A stretch of 64,000 nt of DNA. Origin: Avena insularis (Eukaryota; Streptophyta; Magnoliopsida; Poales; Poaceae). The stretch is from assembly GCA_023614405.1 (NCBI GenBank), contig CM042697.1, positions 465,850,744 to 465,914,743 of the forward strand. The letters run 5' to 3'. Made by a program: the position numbers and the translations under genes. Below the pieces are notes generated by a model, which saw only the letters and a program-made list of their open reading frames with translations, was not told the DNA's origin and searched no databases. Shown in pieces: positions 22,869 to 36,508 of the stretch (position 1 is its first letter; each line of letters starts with the position of its first letter).

Positions 22869-25800
22869 CTAGTTTACATTTGGCAACAATCTCACACCCA
22901 TGGCATTGAGGTCTTGATCATATTTACGTGGAAGAGGTTTAGCCAATGGATCTGCGACATTCAGATCTGTATGTACTTTGCTAATCTTGGATCTCCATCG
23001 CTATATAATCTCGGATTATATGAAACTTGCGTTGATATGCTTGGTCTTTGGATGATATCTTGGTTCCTTAGCGAGTGCTATGGCGCCGGTGTTGTCACAC
23101 AATATCTCCAGTGGGTCCAATGCACTTGGAACCACGCCAAGCTTCGATGATGAAGTTTCGATCCAAACTCCTTCACTTGGCAACCTGCGGCAGCCATGTA
23201 TTCCGCTTCTCTGTAGATCCGCGACCACGCTTTGCTTGCGACTTCTCCACTCCACGGCTCCTCCATTCAAAATATACACGTATCCTCTCGAGATTTAGCA
23301 TCATCCTTGTCGGTGTCGAAACTAGCGTCGACGTAACCTTTTCTGACGAAATGTTCATCACCCCATAGACTAAGAACATTTCTTTAGTCCTATTTAGGTA
23401 CCTTAGGATGTTCTTCACGGCTGTCGAGGTTCCACTCTGGATCACTTTGATATCTGCTTGTCAAACTAAGAGCATTGGACACATCCGGTCTAGTACACAA
23501 GATGACATACATGATGGAACCTATGGCGAGGCATAAGGCACTTTGCTCATAGCTTCCCTATCATTTCATCAGGCTGGACACCGAGCCTTGCTCAATATCT
23601 TACGACAACATAGGTTTGAACCTTTCAATGCCTTATCCATTCGAACCTTTTCGAACTTTGTCTAGGTATGTACTCGGCTTAAAGCTATCAGCGTCTTTGT
23701 CTATCTCTATAGATTTTGATGCCCAATATATAAGCGACTTCACCTAGGTCTTTCATTGAAAAACACTTGTTCAAATAACTCTTCACATCGTTAAGCATGT
23801 TGATGTCATTTCCAATAATCAATATGTCATCCACATATAGTACCGTAAACGCCACCGAGCTCCCACTCACTTTCTTGTAGATGCAAGCTTCGTAGCAATT
23901 TGGAACAAATCCAAAGCTCTTGATCACTTGATCAAAGCGAAGGTTCCAACTCCGAGATGCTTGCTTGATCCATAAATGGAACGCTGAAGTTTGCATACTT
24001 TATCACATCCTTAGGATCGACAAAACCTTGAGTTGCATCATATACAACTCTTCATCAATGTTGCCATTGAGGAAAGCAGTCTTGACATCCATTTGCCATA
24101 TTTCATAATCATGAAACGTAGCAATTGCTAATAAAATCCGAATGGACTTAAACATCGCTACGGGAGAGAAAGTCTCATCGTAGTCAACACCTTGAACTTG
24201 TCGAAAACCTTTTGCAACAAGCTTTATAGTGCTTTATGGTAACATTACCATCCGCGTCCGTTTTCTTCTTGAAGTTCCATTTGCACTCAACGGCCTTTCG
24301 GTCGCTAGGAGGGTCCACCAAAGTCCATACTTGGTTTTCGCTCATGGATCCCAATTCGGATTTCATGGCTTCTAGCCATTTCTCAGAGTCTGGGCTCATC
24401 ATCGCTTCCTCATAGTTCGTAGGTTCACTGTCTTCTACTAACAAGACAGTCAAGACAGGGTTGCCGTACCACTCAGGAGGGGCACGCGACCTTGTGTCGA
24501 CCTGCGACGTTCGATGAGCAGCATCGTCCGAAGCTTCATGATCCTTGTCATTAGCTTCCTCTATTGTTGGTGCAAGCGGCACTGGAACAATTTCAGGTGT
24601 TGCGCTACTCTCCAATTCAAGAGAAGGTTCAATAACCTCGTCAAGCTCTACTTTCCTCCCACTCACTTCTTTCGAGAGAAACTCCTTCTCAAGAAAGGAA
24701 CCGTTCTTTGCGACAAACACTTTGCCTTCGGTTCTGTGATAGAAGGTATACCCAATAGTTTCCTTAGGGTATCCTATGAAGACGCATTTCTCCGCTTTGG
24801 GTTCGAGCTTGTCCGGCATCAACTTCTTGACGTAAGCTTCGCATCCCCAAACTTTAAGAAACGACAACTTAGGTTTAGCACCAAACCACAGTTCATACGG
24901 TGTCGTCTCAACGGATTTAGATGGAGCCCTATTTAAAGTGAATGCAGCGGTTTCTAATGCATAACCCCAAAATGATAACGGCAAATCAGTAAGAGACATC
25001 ATCGATCGGACCATATCTAATAGGGTTCGATTCGGCTCGGAACACACCATTGCTATTTGTGGTGTTCCGAGTGGCGTGAGTTGTGAAACGATTCCACTTG
25101 CTTTGAGATGCGTGAGAAAATCATAACTCAAATATTCGCCCCCACGATCGGATCGCAGAAACTTAATCTTTCTGTTACGATGGTTCTCCACTTCATTCTG
25201 AAATTCTTTGAACTTTTCAAACGCTTCAGATTTATGTTTCATTAAATAGATATACCCATATCTACTTAAGTCATCGGTAAAAGTGAGAAAATAGCGATAT
25301 CCACCGCGCGTCGAAACACTCATCGGTCCGCATACATCGGTATGTATGATTTCCAACAAGTCCATTGCTCGCTCCATCATACCGGAGAACGGGGTTTTGA
25401 TCATCTTGCCCATGAGGCATGGTTCGCATGTGTCAAATGATTCAAAATCAAGAGACTCCAAAAGTCCATCAGAATGGAGTTTCTTCATGCGCTTTACACC
25501 AATATGACCTAGACGATAGTGCCACAAATAAGTAGTATTATCACTATCTACTTTGCATCTCTTAGCCTTAATGTTATGGATGTGTGTTTCATCCCTTTCA
25601 AGATTTAGAAGAAATAAACCATTCACAAGAGGTGCATGACCATAAAAGATGTTACTCATATAAATAGAACAACCATTATTCTCCGATTTAAATGAATAAC
25701 CGTCTTGCAATAAACACGATCCAGAAATAATGTTCATGCTCAACGCAGCACATAATAACATTTATTAAGGTTTAAAACTAATCCGAAGGTAAAACTAAGG

Positions 25801-26784
25801 AGAGCATGCGACCATCACATCAACTCTTGATCCGTTGCCAACGCGTAAATCGTCACCTCATCCCTCGCAGTCATTCCGTAGCTCTGTTTGAGTTACAAAT
25901 ATTAGCAACTAAACCGTATCAAATACCGGGCACTACAACAAGGGCTAGTAAGGAAAACATCAATAACATGTATATCAAATATACCTTTGATGGTGCCGAC
26001 CTTCTTGTCCGCTAAGTACTTCGGACATTTCTTCCGATGATCCTTGTCCTTGCAATAGAAGCACTCGGTGTCGGCTTAGGACCGGACTTGAGCTTCTTCT
26101 CAAAGAGGGCAGCGCTTGCCGCCGCCTTTCTTGAAGGGCTTCCTTGCACCCTTACCTTTCTTGAAGGTGGGGGGCTTGTTGACCATCAACACATGATTAT
26201 TCTTTTTGATGTTCACCTCCGCTACTTTTATTTTAGCAAAGAGCTCAGTGATCATATCGGTGGAACCAATCGATTGTGATCAACTACAAAACTTTGTAGC
26301 TAGGAGTGTCAATCTTGAGCTCCTCTGGAATCTTGCGATCCGGTTGCTCAAAGGCGTTGAGTGTAGCCCATCATATTAATGGCGTGCTCACTAATGTAAC
26401 TCCCTTCCTCCATCTTGTAGTTAGGAATTTCTTAGAGATCTCATATCTCTCGAGCAGGCTTGAGTCTCGAAACATGGTTTTCAGCTCCTCGAGAATCTCA
26501 AAGGGCGAACTCCTCAAAATGATTTTGAAGATCCGATTCCATAGCATACAACATGACGATCTTAATCAAATCATAATCATCCTTCTTGCGATGATAAACA
26601 GCTTTTTCATCAGGTACGCATCTATAGCAGGCGTCACCTACCTAGCGCTTTCTTAAGGACATAGTCCTTTTGTCCGCCAGATGAATGATTCTTAGATTGG
26701 AACCGGTTGGTGAAGTTAGACCCATTGTTTCTAAGCTTTTCTTTCTCAGCAAAAAGCGTTGAAGTTGAAGTTGGACTTGGCCAT
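22869..26784 (-). pseudogene. Copia gag-pol of element A, frameshifted
   Basis: The minus-strand gag ATG is at 26784 (frame start MAKSNFNF). Gag breaks into short frames and its zinc knuckle near 26010-26075 has lost residues. The largest open part (25761-24184, 525 codons) covers the gag-pre-integrase HHCC zinc site (HYRLGHIGV, CEPCLMGK), the integrase core with TDVCGPMS and the start of reverse transcriptase. Further down come the reverse transcriptase YVDD active site near 23820-23841 and RNase H pieces down to the stop at 22869. More than five frame changes are present. The order (gag, protease region, integrase, reverse transcriptase, RNase H) identifies Ty1-copia. It is non-functional as written. 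Confidence 0.85.
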
Positions 26785-27961
26785 TGGATCTACATTTGCA
26801 AGTACAATTTAGACTATGTTCATGATAAATAGTTCAACTTAATCAAATTACTAGATGAACTCCACTAAATTCAACATCCCTCAAGTTGTTTAGTGAACAC
26901 GATCCAAATTCACCACACCTAATCCGATCATCACGAGAAGAGATGTGGTTTCAATGGTGGACAACAAAGTGTCGATCATATCATTCATATGATTCATGCT
27001 TAACCTTCGGTTCTTGTGTTCGAGGTCATGTCGTACATGCTAGGCTCGTCAAGTTAGACCCAAGTATTTCCGCGTGTGCAAAGCGGCTTGCACGTTGTAT
27101 GTGGCGTAGAGTCTATAGCACCCGATCATCACGTGATGCTTGGACACGACGAACTTTCATAGCAGTGCATACTTGGGAGAACACAGTTTTTATCTTGATC
27201 TTTAAGTGAGGAATCATCTTATAATGCTACCATCGCGATCTAAGCATAATAAGATACATAAAAGGATAAACATCACATGCATATAACTTTATGTGACATG
27301 GTATAGCCAATCTTGATAGCGATCTCCATCTTGTGCGTTCGGCATGATCTCCATCACTTCACCATGATTGCCTCCACCACGAATAGCAACTACAACTATT
27401 GCTAACTACTTAGCGATAAGGTAAAGCTATTACATGGCGTATAAGAAGTTGACTCAGGGTCATACACAATTATAAAGACAACCATATGGCTCCGGTTGTG
27501 TACTCATCGACATGCAAGTCGTGAAACATTACAAAACATGATCATCGCATACAATATACACATCACATCTTGGGCCATACCATATCACGAAAACACTCCT
27601 GCAAAAACAAGTTAGACGCCTCTACTTTGTTGTTGCATGTTTTACGTGGCTTATGGGAGTAGATGCTAAACGATTCTTACCTACGAAAAGCCACAACGGT
27701 GATATTATGGTTGCCAAACTCGGTGTTAATCCATGACAACTATAGTGAGAAACCGGCATCCACCACGCATGTGTGGTACAAGCCACCGTCAAGTCGGAGC
27801 GGTCTCATGACGGCGTCGCGTAAGGTTGACCTGGACCGCTTCAATCTCACTATCCCGTGTCATAAGAAGAACACAAACAAGAGGCTTGCAACAGAAAACA
27901 TCAATGCCCGCAACAACCATGTTGCGTTCTACTCGTGAATCACATCTACGCATAGATCTAG
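26785..27961 (-). other. Untranslated leader of element A
   Basis: About 1.2 kb between the primer-binding site and gag, with no conserved coding frame. It matches the leader of element B at 33570-34776 apart from small indels. Confidence 0.6.
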
Positions 27962-27974
27962 CTCTGATACCCTT
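27962..27974 (-). promoter_or_regulatory. Primer-binding site of element A, damaged
   Basis: The minus strand reads GGTATCAGAG just inside LTR2, complementary to initiator methionine tRNA. The bases next to the LTR differ from the intact site in element B (CCTT here against CAC there, plus strand). Confidence 0.65.
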
Positions 27975-29668
27975 TGAAGGGTTTCAGCGACATAGTAAAT
28001 CAAAATTTTCTCTGAAGCAAAAGCGGAGAAAAGCCAAGATCTAATCTAGGAGATGTAAACAACGAGAGATTGGATTAGATCTTCATACCCTTGAAGATTC
28101 GCAGCATGAACGTTCGCTTCTCCTCCTCGTCGGAACGTGGGTGATGTAGTCGTACTCGCTTCTCCTCCTCGCGATCCGATCCGATCTAGCACCACAAGTG
28201 GCGGTGCCTCCGTGAGATGCACACGTGCAGCACCTCGACGTCTCCTCCTTCCTCGGACCAGCAAGTATGGTGGAGAGATGGATTGGATCTACAACACGAC
28301 GGCGTGGTGTATATGGTGGAGAATTTACACTGCAGGCTTCGCCTACAAGCGATCGGGAGGAGAGAGGAAGGCGGCGGGCTACTAGGGCTTGGAGGAGATG
28401 TGTGTAGGGGGAGGCGCACCAGCCCTCTATATAGAGGGGGGCGCGGCCAGCCCTAGCCCCTCCTCCAAGCCTATCTCTAGTTTAAACGATTTAAACTCTC
28501 CCCTTATCTAGAAATTCTATCCCGAGATTTAAACGAGTTAAATCTATCTAGAATCGGTGGGCCCTATGGGGCCTTGTGCCCCTGGCCCAATGCGCCAGGA
28601 CACTCCCTCATAGGCCCATGCCCCTCCCGGAAGGTGGGACCACGTTGGCCCCTTCCGGAAGGTTCTAGAAGCTTAGACAATACCGATTAATCCTAACAAT
28701 TCGAACTCCAAAAACTGCCTTGCCTTATATGAATCTTATTCTCCGGACCATTCCGAACCTCTCGTGATGTCCCGGATCCCATCCGAGACTCGAACAAAAA
28801 TTCATAAACCAAGTATCCAATCTATCCTAGCGTCGAGACACGTTAAGTGTGTGACCTGCGGTTCGAGAATATGCGACATGATCTTCTATCAATAATCAAC
28901 AGAAGTGCAGGCACCCATATTGACTCCACACATTCATCGCCGATGATCATATCGGATGAACCACGATGCAGGATTCAATCAATCCCATATATATATTCCC
29001 TTCTCGCGATATTTTACTTGCGAGATTCGATCGTGGTATCGTCATACCTAGTTCAATCTCGTTCACAAGAAGTACTTTACTCGTTCCGTAATCCGATATC
29101 ACTTTGTGATTAACTCCTTAACCACATGCTTGCAAGCGGTGTTGATATCGATTACGAGTGGGCCCAGTATATCTCTCCGACTTGGGAGGACAAATCCCAT
29201 CTCGATACATACAACCCAATGTATACTTTCCGATCACCGAGAGACACCTTTATGATCACCCTCTCATAGGATGACGTTTGATGACCTCAAAGCTTTCTTC
29301 CGATACCAGGGAGTTGTATTATCTCATGGTCTAAGGAATACAATATTTGACATAGGAAAAGCTTCGCAAAGATGAACACAATGACACGATCTAATTGCTT
29401 CGCTTAGTTTGGGTCTATCCACCATATCATTCTCCCAATGATATGATCTCATTATCAATTGACAACTCATGTCTATGGTTAGGAAACCTTAACCATCATT
29501 GATCAATGAGCTAGTCCATAGAGGCGTACTAGGGACACGGTGTTGTTCACAAACCACACAAGTATTAATGTTTCCGCTTAATACAATTCTAGCACGAAAT
29601 ATAAACTTTATCATGAACAAGAATTATAATAATAACATCTTTATTATTGCCTCTAGGGCATAATTCCA
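27975..29668 (-). repeat. LTR2 (shared by elements A and B)
   Basis: This 1694-base LTR lies between the two internal regions. Its CCAACA end is shortened to CCA by a 3-base loss next to the polypurine tract. It differs from LTR1 and LTR3 mainly by single- to few-base indels. Confidence 0.85.
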
Positions 29669-29696
29669 GTCTCCCACTTGCACTAGAGTCAATAAT

Positions 29697-32600
29697 CTAG
29701 TTTACATTTGGCAACAATCTCACACCCATGGCGAGGTCTTGATCATATTTTACGTGGAAGAGGTTTAGCCAATGGATCTGCGACATTCGGATCTGTATGT
29801 ACTTTGCTGATCTTCGATCTCCATCTGCTATATAATCTCGGATTATATGAAACTTGCAGTTGATATGCTTGGTCTTTGGATGATATCTTGGTTCCTTAGC
29901 GAGTGCTATGGCGCCCGGTGTTGTCACACAATATCTCCAGTGGGTCCAATGCACTTGGAACGCCAAGCTCGATGATGAAGTTTCGATCCAAACTCCTTCA
30001 CTTGGCAACCTGCGGCAGCCATGTATTCCGCTTCTCAGTAGATCCGCGACCACGCTTTGCTTGCGACTTCTCCAGCTCACAGCTCCTCCATTCAAAATAT
30101 ACACGTATCCTGTTCGAGATTTAGCATCATCCTTGTCGATTGTCGAAACTAGCGTCGACGTAACCTTTTCTGACGAGCTGTTCATCACCCCATAGACTAA
30201 GAACATTTCTTTAGTCCTATTTAGGTACCTTAGGATGTTCTTCACACGGCTGTCGAGGTTCCACTCTGGATCACTTTGATATCTGCTTGTCAAACTAAGA
30301 GCATTGGACACATCCGGTCTAGTACACAAGATGACATACATGATGGAACCTATGGCGAGGCATAAGGCACTTTGCTCATAGCTTCCTATCATTTACCGTG
30401 GCTGGACATCGAGCCTTGCTCAATATCTTACTGACAACATAGGTCTTGAACCTTTCAATGCCTTATCCATTGAACCTTTTCGAACTTTGTCTAGGTATGT
30501 ACTCGGCTTAAAGCTATCGCTCTTTGTCTATCTCTATAGATTTTGATGCCCAATATATAAGCGACTTCACCTAGGTCTTTCATTGAAAACACTTGTTCAA
30601 ATAACTCTTCACATCGTTAAGCATGTTGATGTCATTTCCAATAATCAATATGTCATCCACATATAGTACCGTAAACGCCACCGAGCTCCCACTCACTTTC
30701 TTGTAGATGCAAGCTTAGCAATTTGGAACAAATCCAAAGCTCTTGATCACTTGATCAAAGCGAAGGTTCCAACTCCGAGATGCTTGCTTGATCCATAAAT
30801 GGAAGCTGAAGTTTGCATACTTTATCGACATCCTTAGGATCGACAAAACCTTGGGTTGCATCATATACAACTCTTCATCAATGTTGCCATTGAGGAAAGC
30901 GATCTTGACATCCATTTGCCATATTTCATAATCATGAAACGCAGCAATTGCTAATAAAATCCGAATGGACTTAAACATCGCTACGGAGAGAAAGTCATCG
31001 TAGTCAACACCTTGAACTTGTCGAAAACCTTTGCAACAAGCGTGCTTTATAGGCGGTAACATTACCATCCGCGTCCGTTTTCTTCTTGAAGTTCCATTTG
31101 CACTCAACGGCCTTTGTCGCTAGGAGGTCCACCAAAGTCCATACTTGGTTTTCGCTCATGGATCCCAATTGATTTCATGGCTTCTAGCCATTTCTCGAGT
31201 CTGGGCTCATCGCTTCCTCATAGTTCGTAGGTTCACCGTCTTCTACTAACAAGACAGTCAAGACAGGTTGCCGTACCACTCGGGAGGGCCGCGACCTTGT
31301 CGACCTGCGACGTTCGATGCTTGTCGTCCAAGCTTCATGATCCTTGTCATTAGCTTCCTCTATTGTTGCAAGCGGCACTGGAACAATTTCAGGTGTTGCG
31401 CTACTCTCCAATTCAAGAGAAGGTTCAATAACCTCGTCAAGCTCTACTTTCCTCCCACTCACTTCTTTCGAGAGAAACTCCTTCTCAAGAAAGGAACCGT
31501 TCTTCGACAAACACTTTGCCTTCGGTTACGTGATAGAAGGTATACCCAATAGTTTCCTTAGGGTATCCTATGAAGACATTTCTCCGCTTTGGGTTCGAGC
31601 TTGTCCGCATCAACTTCTTGGCGTAAAGCGCATCCCCAAACTTTAAGCGACAACTTAGGTTTAGCACCAAACCACAGTTCATACGGTGTCGTCTCAACGG
31701 ATTTAGATGGAGCCCTATTTAAAGTGAATGCAGCGGTTTCTAATGCATAACCCCAAAATGATAACGGCAAATCAAGAAGAGACATCATCGATCGGACCAT
31801 ATCTAATAGGGTTCGATTCGGCGCTCAGACACACCATTGCTGTGGTGTTCCGGCGTGAGTTGTGAAACGATTCCACTTGCTTTGAGATGCGTGAGAAAAT
31901 CATAACTCAAATATTCGCCCCACGATCGGATCGCGAAACTTAATCTTTACATTACGATGGTTCTCCACTTCATTCTGAAATTCTTTGAACTTTTCAAAGC
32001 GCTTCAGATTTATGTTTCATTAAATAGATATACCCATATCTACTTAAGTCATCGGTAAAAGTGAGAAAATAGCGATATCCACCGTCAAACACTCATCGGT
32101 CCGCATACATCGGTATGTATGATTTCCAACAAGTCCATTGCTCGCTCCATCATACCGGAGAACGGGGTTTTGATCATCTTGCCCATGAGGCATGGTTCGC
32201 ATGTGTCAAATGATTCAAAATCAAGAGACTCCAAAAGTCCATCAGAATGGAGTTTCTTCATGCGCTTTACACCAATATGACCTAGACGATAGTGCCACAA
32301 ATAAGTAGTATTATCACTATCTACTTTGCATCTCTTAGCCTTAATGTTATGGATGTGTGTTTCATCCCTTTCGAGATTTAGAAGAAATAAACCATTCACA
32401 AGAGGTGCATGACCATAAAAGATGTTACTCATATAAATAGAACAACCATTATTCTCCGATTTAAATGAATAACCGTCTTGCAATAAACACGATCCAGAAA
32501 TAATGTTCATGCTCAACGCGGGCACATAATAACATTTATTAAGGTTTAAAACTAATCCGAAGGTAAAACTAAGGAGAGCATGCCGACGCCATCACATCAA

Positions 32601-33569
32601 CTCTTGATCCGTTGCTACAAGCATCGTCACCTCATCCCTCGCAAAGCCCGTCTATTCCGTAGCTCCTGTTTCGAGTTACAAATATTAGCAACTAAACCGG
32701 TATCAAATACCCAGGCACTACAACAAGGGCTAGTAAGGAAAACATCAATAACATGTATATCAAATATACCTTTGATGGTGCCAGCCTTCTTGTCCGCTAA
32801 GTACTTCGGACAGTTGCGCTTCCAGTGATCCTTGTCCTTGCAATAGAAGCACTCAGTGTCCGGCTTAGGACCAGACTTGAGCTTCTTCTCAGCAGGGGCA
32901 ACGCGCTTGCCGCCTTTCTTGAAGGGCTTCCTTGCACCTTACCTTTCTTGAAGGTGGGGGCTTGTTGACCATCAACACATGATTATTCTTTTTGATGTTC
33001 ACCTCCGCTACTTTTATTTTAGCAAAGAGCTCAGTGATCATATCAGTGGAACCAATCTGATTGTGATCAACTACAAAACTTTTGTAGCTAGGAGTGTCAA
33101 TCTTGAGCTCCTCTGGAATCTTGCAGTCCAGTTGCTCAAGGCGTTGAGTGTAGCCCATCATATTAATGGCGTGCTCACTAACAGAACTCCCTTCCTCCAT
33201 CTTGTAGTTAGGAATTTCTTAGAGATCTCATATCTCTCAGAACGGGCTTGAGTCTGAAACATGGTTTTCAGCTCCTCGAGAATCTCAAAGGGCCCGGCGA
33301 ACTCCTCAAAATGATTTTGAAGATCCGATTCCATAGCATACAACATGACGATCTTAATCAAATCATAATCATCCTTCTTGTTGATAAACAGCTTTTTCAT
33401 CAGCGCATCTATAGCATGACGTCACCTAGCGCTTTCTTAAGGACATAGTCCTTTTGTCCGCTGCATGAATGATTCTTAGATTGCGGAACCAGTTGGTGAA
33501 GTTAGACCCATTGTTTCTAAGCTTTTCTTTCTCAGCAAAAACGTTGAAGTTGAAGTTGGACTTGGCCAT
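29697..33569 (-). pseudogene. Copia gag-pol of element B, frameshifted
   Basis: The same gene order as element A, broken at different places. The gag ATG is at 33569. A gag segment is open at 33200-32889, and an intact-looking zinc knuckle (CFYCKDKDHWKRNC) lies at 32851-32811. Integrase pieces are at 32525-32085 and 31800-31558, a reverse transcriptase piece at 31107-30715, and YVDD near 30647-30670. The RNase H region is open for 231 codons (30392-29697, stop at 29697). Where A is broken B is often intact and vice versa, so the breaks arose independently, by mutation or by sequencing error. It is non-functional as written. Confidence 0.85.
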
Positions 33570-34776
33570 TGGATCTACAGTATTTGCAAGTACAATTTAG
33601 ACTATGTTCATGATAAATAGTTCAACTTAATCAAATTACTAGATGAACTCCCACTAAATTCAACATCCCTCAAGTTGTTTAGTGAACACGATCCAAATTC
33701 ACCACACCTAATCCGATCATCACGAGAAGAGATGTGGTTTCAATGGTGGACAACAAAGTGTCGATCATATCATTCATATGATTCATGCTTAACCTTTCGG
33801 TTCTTGTGTTCCGAGGTCATGTCTGTACATGCTAGGCTCGTCAAGTTAGACCCAAGTATTTCCGCGTGTGCAAAACTGGCTTGCACCCGTTGTATGTGAG
33901 CGTAGAGTCTATAGCACCCGATCATCACGTGATGCTTGGACACGACGAACTTTCGCAACGGTGCATACTTGGGGAGAACACAGTTTTTATCTTGATCTTT
34001 AAGTGAGGAATCATCTTATAATGCTACCATCGCGATCTAAGCATAATAAGATACATAAAAGGATAAACATCACATGCATATAACTTTATGTGACATGGTA
34101 TAGCCAATCTTCGCGCAACGATCTCCATCTTGTGCGTTCCGGCATGATCTCCATCACTTCACCATGATTGCCTCCACCACGAATAGCAACTACAACTATT
34201 GCTAACTACTTAGCGATAAGGTAAAGCTATTACATGGCGTATAAGAAGTTGACTCGCAGGTCATACACAATTATAAAGACAACCATATGGCTCCTGCCGG
34301 TTGTGTACTCATCGACATGCAAGTCGTGAAACATTACAAAACATGATCATCGCATACAATATACACATCACATCTTGGGCCAGACCATATCACAGAAAAC
34401 ACTCCCTGCAAAAACAAGTTAGACGCCTCTACTTTGTTGTTGCATGTTTTACGTGGCTTATGGGAGTAGATGCTAAGAACGATTCTTACCTACGAAAAGC
34501 CACAACGGTGATATTATGGTTGCCAAACTCCGGTGTTAATCCCATGACAACTATAGTGAGAAAGCGACATCCACCAACCGCATGTGTGGTACAAGCCACA
34601 CGTCAAGTGCGGAGCCGGTCTCGCGAACGACGTCGCGTAAGGTTGGCCTGGACCGCTTCAATCTCACTATCCCGCGTCATAAGAAGAACACAAACAAGAG
34701 GCTTGCAACAGAAAACATCAATGCCCGCAACAACCATATTGCGTTCTACTCGTGAAACACATCTACGCATATATCT
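33570..34776 (-). other. Untranslated leader of element B
   Basis: Non-coding leader between the primer-binding site and gag, collinear with 26785-27961. No separate gene is seen. Confidence 0.6.
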
Positions 34777-34790
34777 AGCTCTGATACCAC
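34777..34790 (-). promoter_or_regulatory. Primer-binding site of element B
   Basis: The minus strand reads GTGGTATCAGAGCTA immediately after the LTR3 end (...CCCTTCA), complementary to the 3' end of initiator methionine tRNA, the standard copia primer. Confidence 0.85.
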
Positions 34791-36508
34791 TGAAGGGTTT
34801 CGCAGCATAGTAAATCAAAATTTTCTACGGAAGCAAACAGAGGAAAAGCCAAGATCTAATCTAGGAGATGTAAACAACGAGAGAGATTGGATTAGATCTT
34901 CATACCCTTGAAGATTCGCACAGCGGAACGTTCTCGCTTCTCCTCCTCGTCGGAACGTGGGTGATGTAGTCGTACTCGCTTCTCCTCCTCGCGATCCGAT
35001 CCGATCTAGCACCACAAGTGGCGGTGCCTCCGTGAGATGCACACGTGCAGCACCTCGACGTCTCCTCCTTCCTCGGACCAGCAAGTATGGTGGAGAGATG
35101 GATTGGATCTACAACTGACGGGCGTGGTGTATATGGTGGAGAATTTACCTGCAGGCTTCGCCTACAAACTCGGGAGGAGAGGAAGGCGGCAGGCTACTAG
35201 GGCTTGGAGGAGATGTGTGTAGGGGGAGGGGCGCACCAGCCCTCTATATAGAGGGGTGGCGGCCAGCCCTAGCCCCTCCTCCAAGCCTATCTCTAGTTTA
35301 AACGATTTAAACTCTCCCCTTATCTAGAAATTCTATCCCTAGATTTAAACGAGTTAAATCTATCTAGAATCGGCTGGGCCCTATGGGGCCTTGTGCCCCT
35401 GGCCCAATGCGGCCAGGACACTCCCTCATAGGCCCATGCCCCCTCCCGGAAGGTGGGACCACGTTGGCCCCTTCCGGAAGGTTCTAGAAGCTTCCGGTAC
35501 AATACCGATTAATCCGGAATAAGTCCGAACTCCAAAAACTGCACTGCCTTATATGAATCTTATTCTCCGGACCATTCCGGAACCTCTCGTGATGTCCCGG
35601 ATCCCATCCGAGACTCTGAACAAAAATTCATAAACCAAGTATCCAATCTATCCTAGCGTCGAGACACGTTAAGTGTGTGACCTCATGAGTTCGAGAATAT
35701 GCGACATGATCTTCTATCAATAATCAACAAGAGTGCAGGCACCCATATTGACTCCCCACATTCATCGATGATCATATCGGATGAACCACGATGCCAGGAT
35801 TCAATCAATCCCATATATATATTCCCTTCGTCTCGCGATATTTTACTTGCCCGAGATTCGATCGTCGGTATCGTCATACCTAGTTCAATCTCGTTCACAG
35901 CAAGTACTTTACTCGTTCCGTAATCCGATATCACTTTGTGATTAACTCCTTAACCACATGCTTGCAAGCGGTGTTGATATCGATTACCGAGTGGGCCCGA
36001 AGTATATCTCTCCGACTTGGGAGGGACAAATCCCATCTCGATACATACAACCCAACAGATACTTTCCGATCACCTGAGAGACACCTTTATGATCACCCTC
36101 TCATAGGATGACGTTTGATGACCTCAAAGCTTTCTTCCGATACCAGGGAGTTGTATTATCTCATGGTCTAAGGAATACAATATTTGACATAGGAAAAGCT
36201 TCGCAAAGATGAACACAATGACATGATCTAATTGCTTCGCTTAGTTTGGGTCTATCCACCATATCATTCTCCCAATGATATGATCTCATTATCAATTGAC
36301 AACTCATGTCTATGGTTAGGAAACCTTAACCATCATTGATCAATGAGCTAGTCCATAGAGGCGTACTAGGGACACGGTGTTGTTCACAAACCACACAAGT
36401 ATTAATGTTTCCGCTTAATACAATTCTAGCATGGAATATAAACTTTATCATGAACAAGAATTATAATAATAACATCTTTATTATTGCCTCTAGGGCATAA
36501 TTCCAACA
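34791..36508 (-). repeat. LTR3 (5' LTR of element B)
   Basis: At 1718 bases it is the longest of the three LTRs and has the fewest apparent deletions; for example it keeps TCCGGTAC, CCCGAAG and CCTGAGAG where the others lose one to four bases. Confidence 0.85.

Larger units (their letters stand above)
21168..36508 (-). mobile_element. Tandem Ty1-copia array with three LTRs
   Basis: Three LTRs alternate with two internal regions: LTR1 21168-22840, internal A 22841-27974, LTR2 27975-29668, internal B 29669-34790, LTR3 34791-36508. Coding runs on the minus strand. LTR2 serves as the 5' LTR of element A and the 3' LTR of element B. The LTR start on the minus strand, TGTTGGAATTATGCCC, is of the Angela/BARE type. 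Such arrays arise by unequal recombination between LTRs. The flanking 5-mers (AGTGC left, AGGTC right) do not match, so a simple single target duplication is not seen. Confidence 0.85.
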
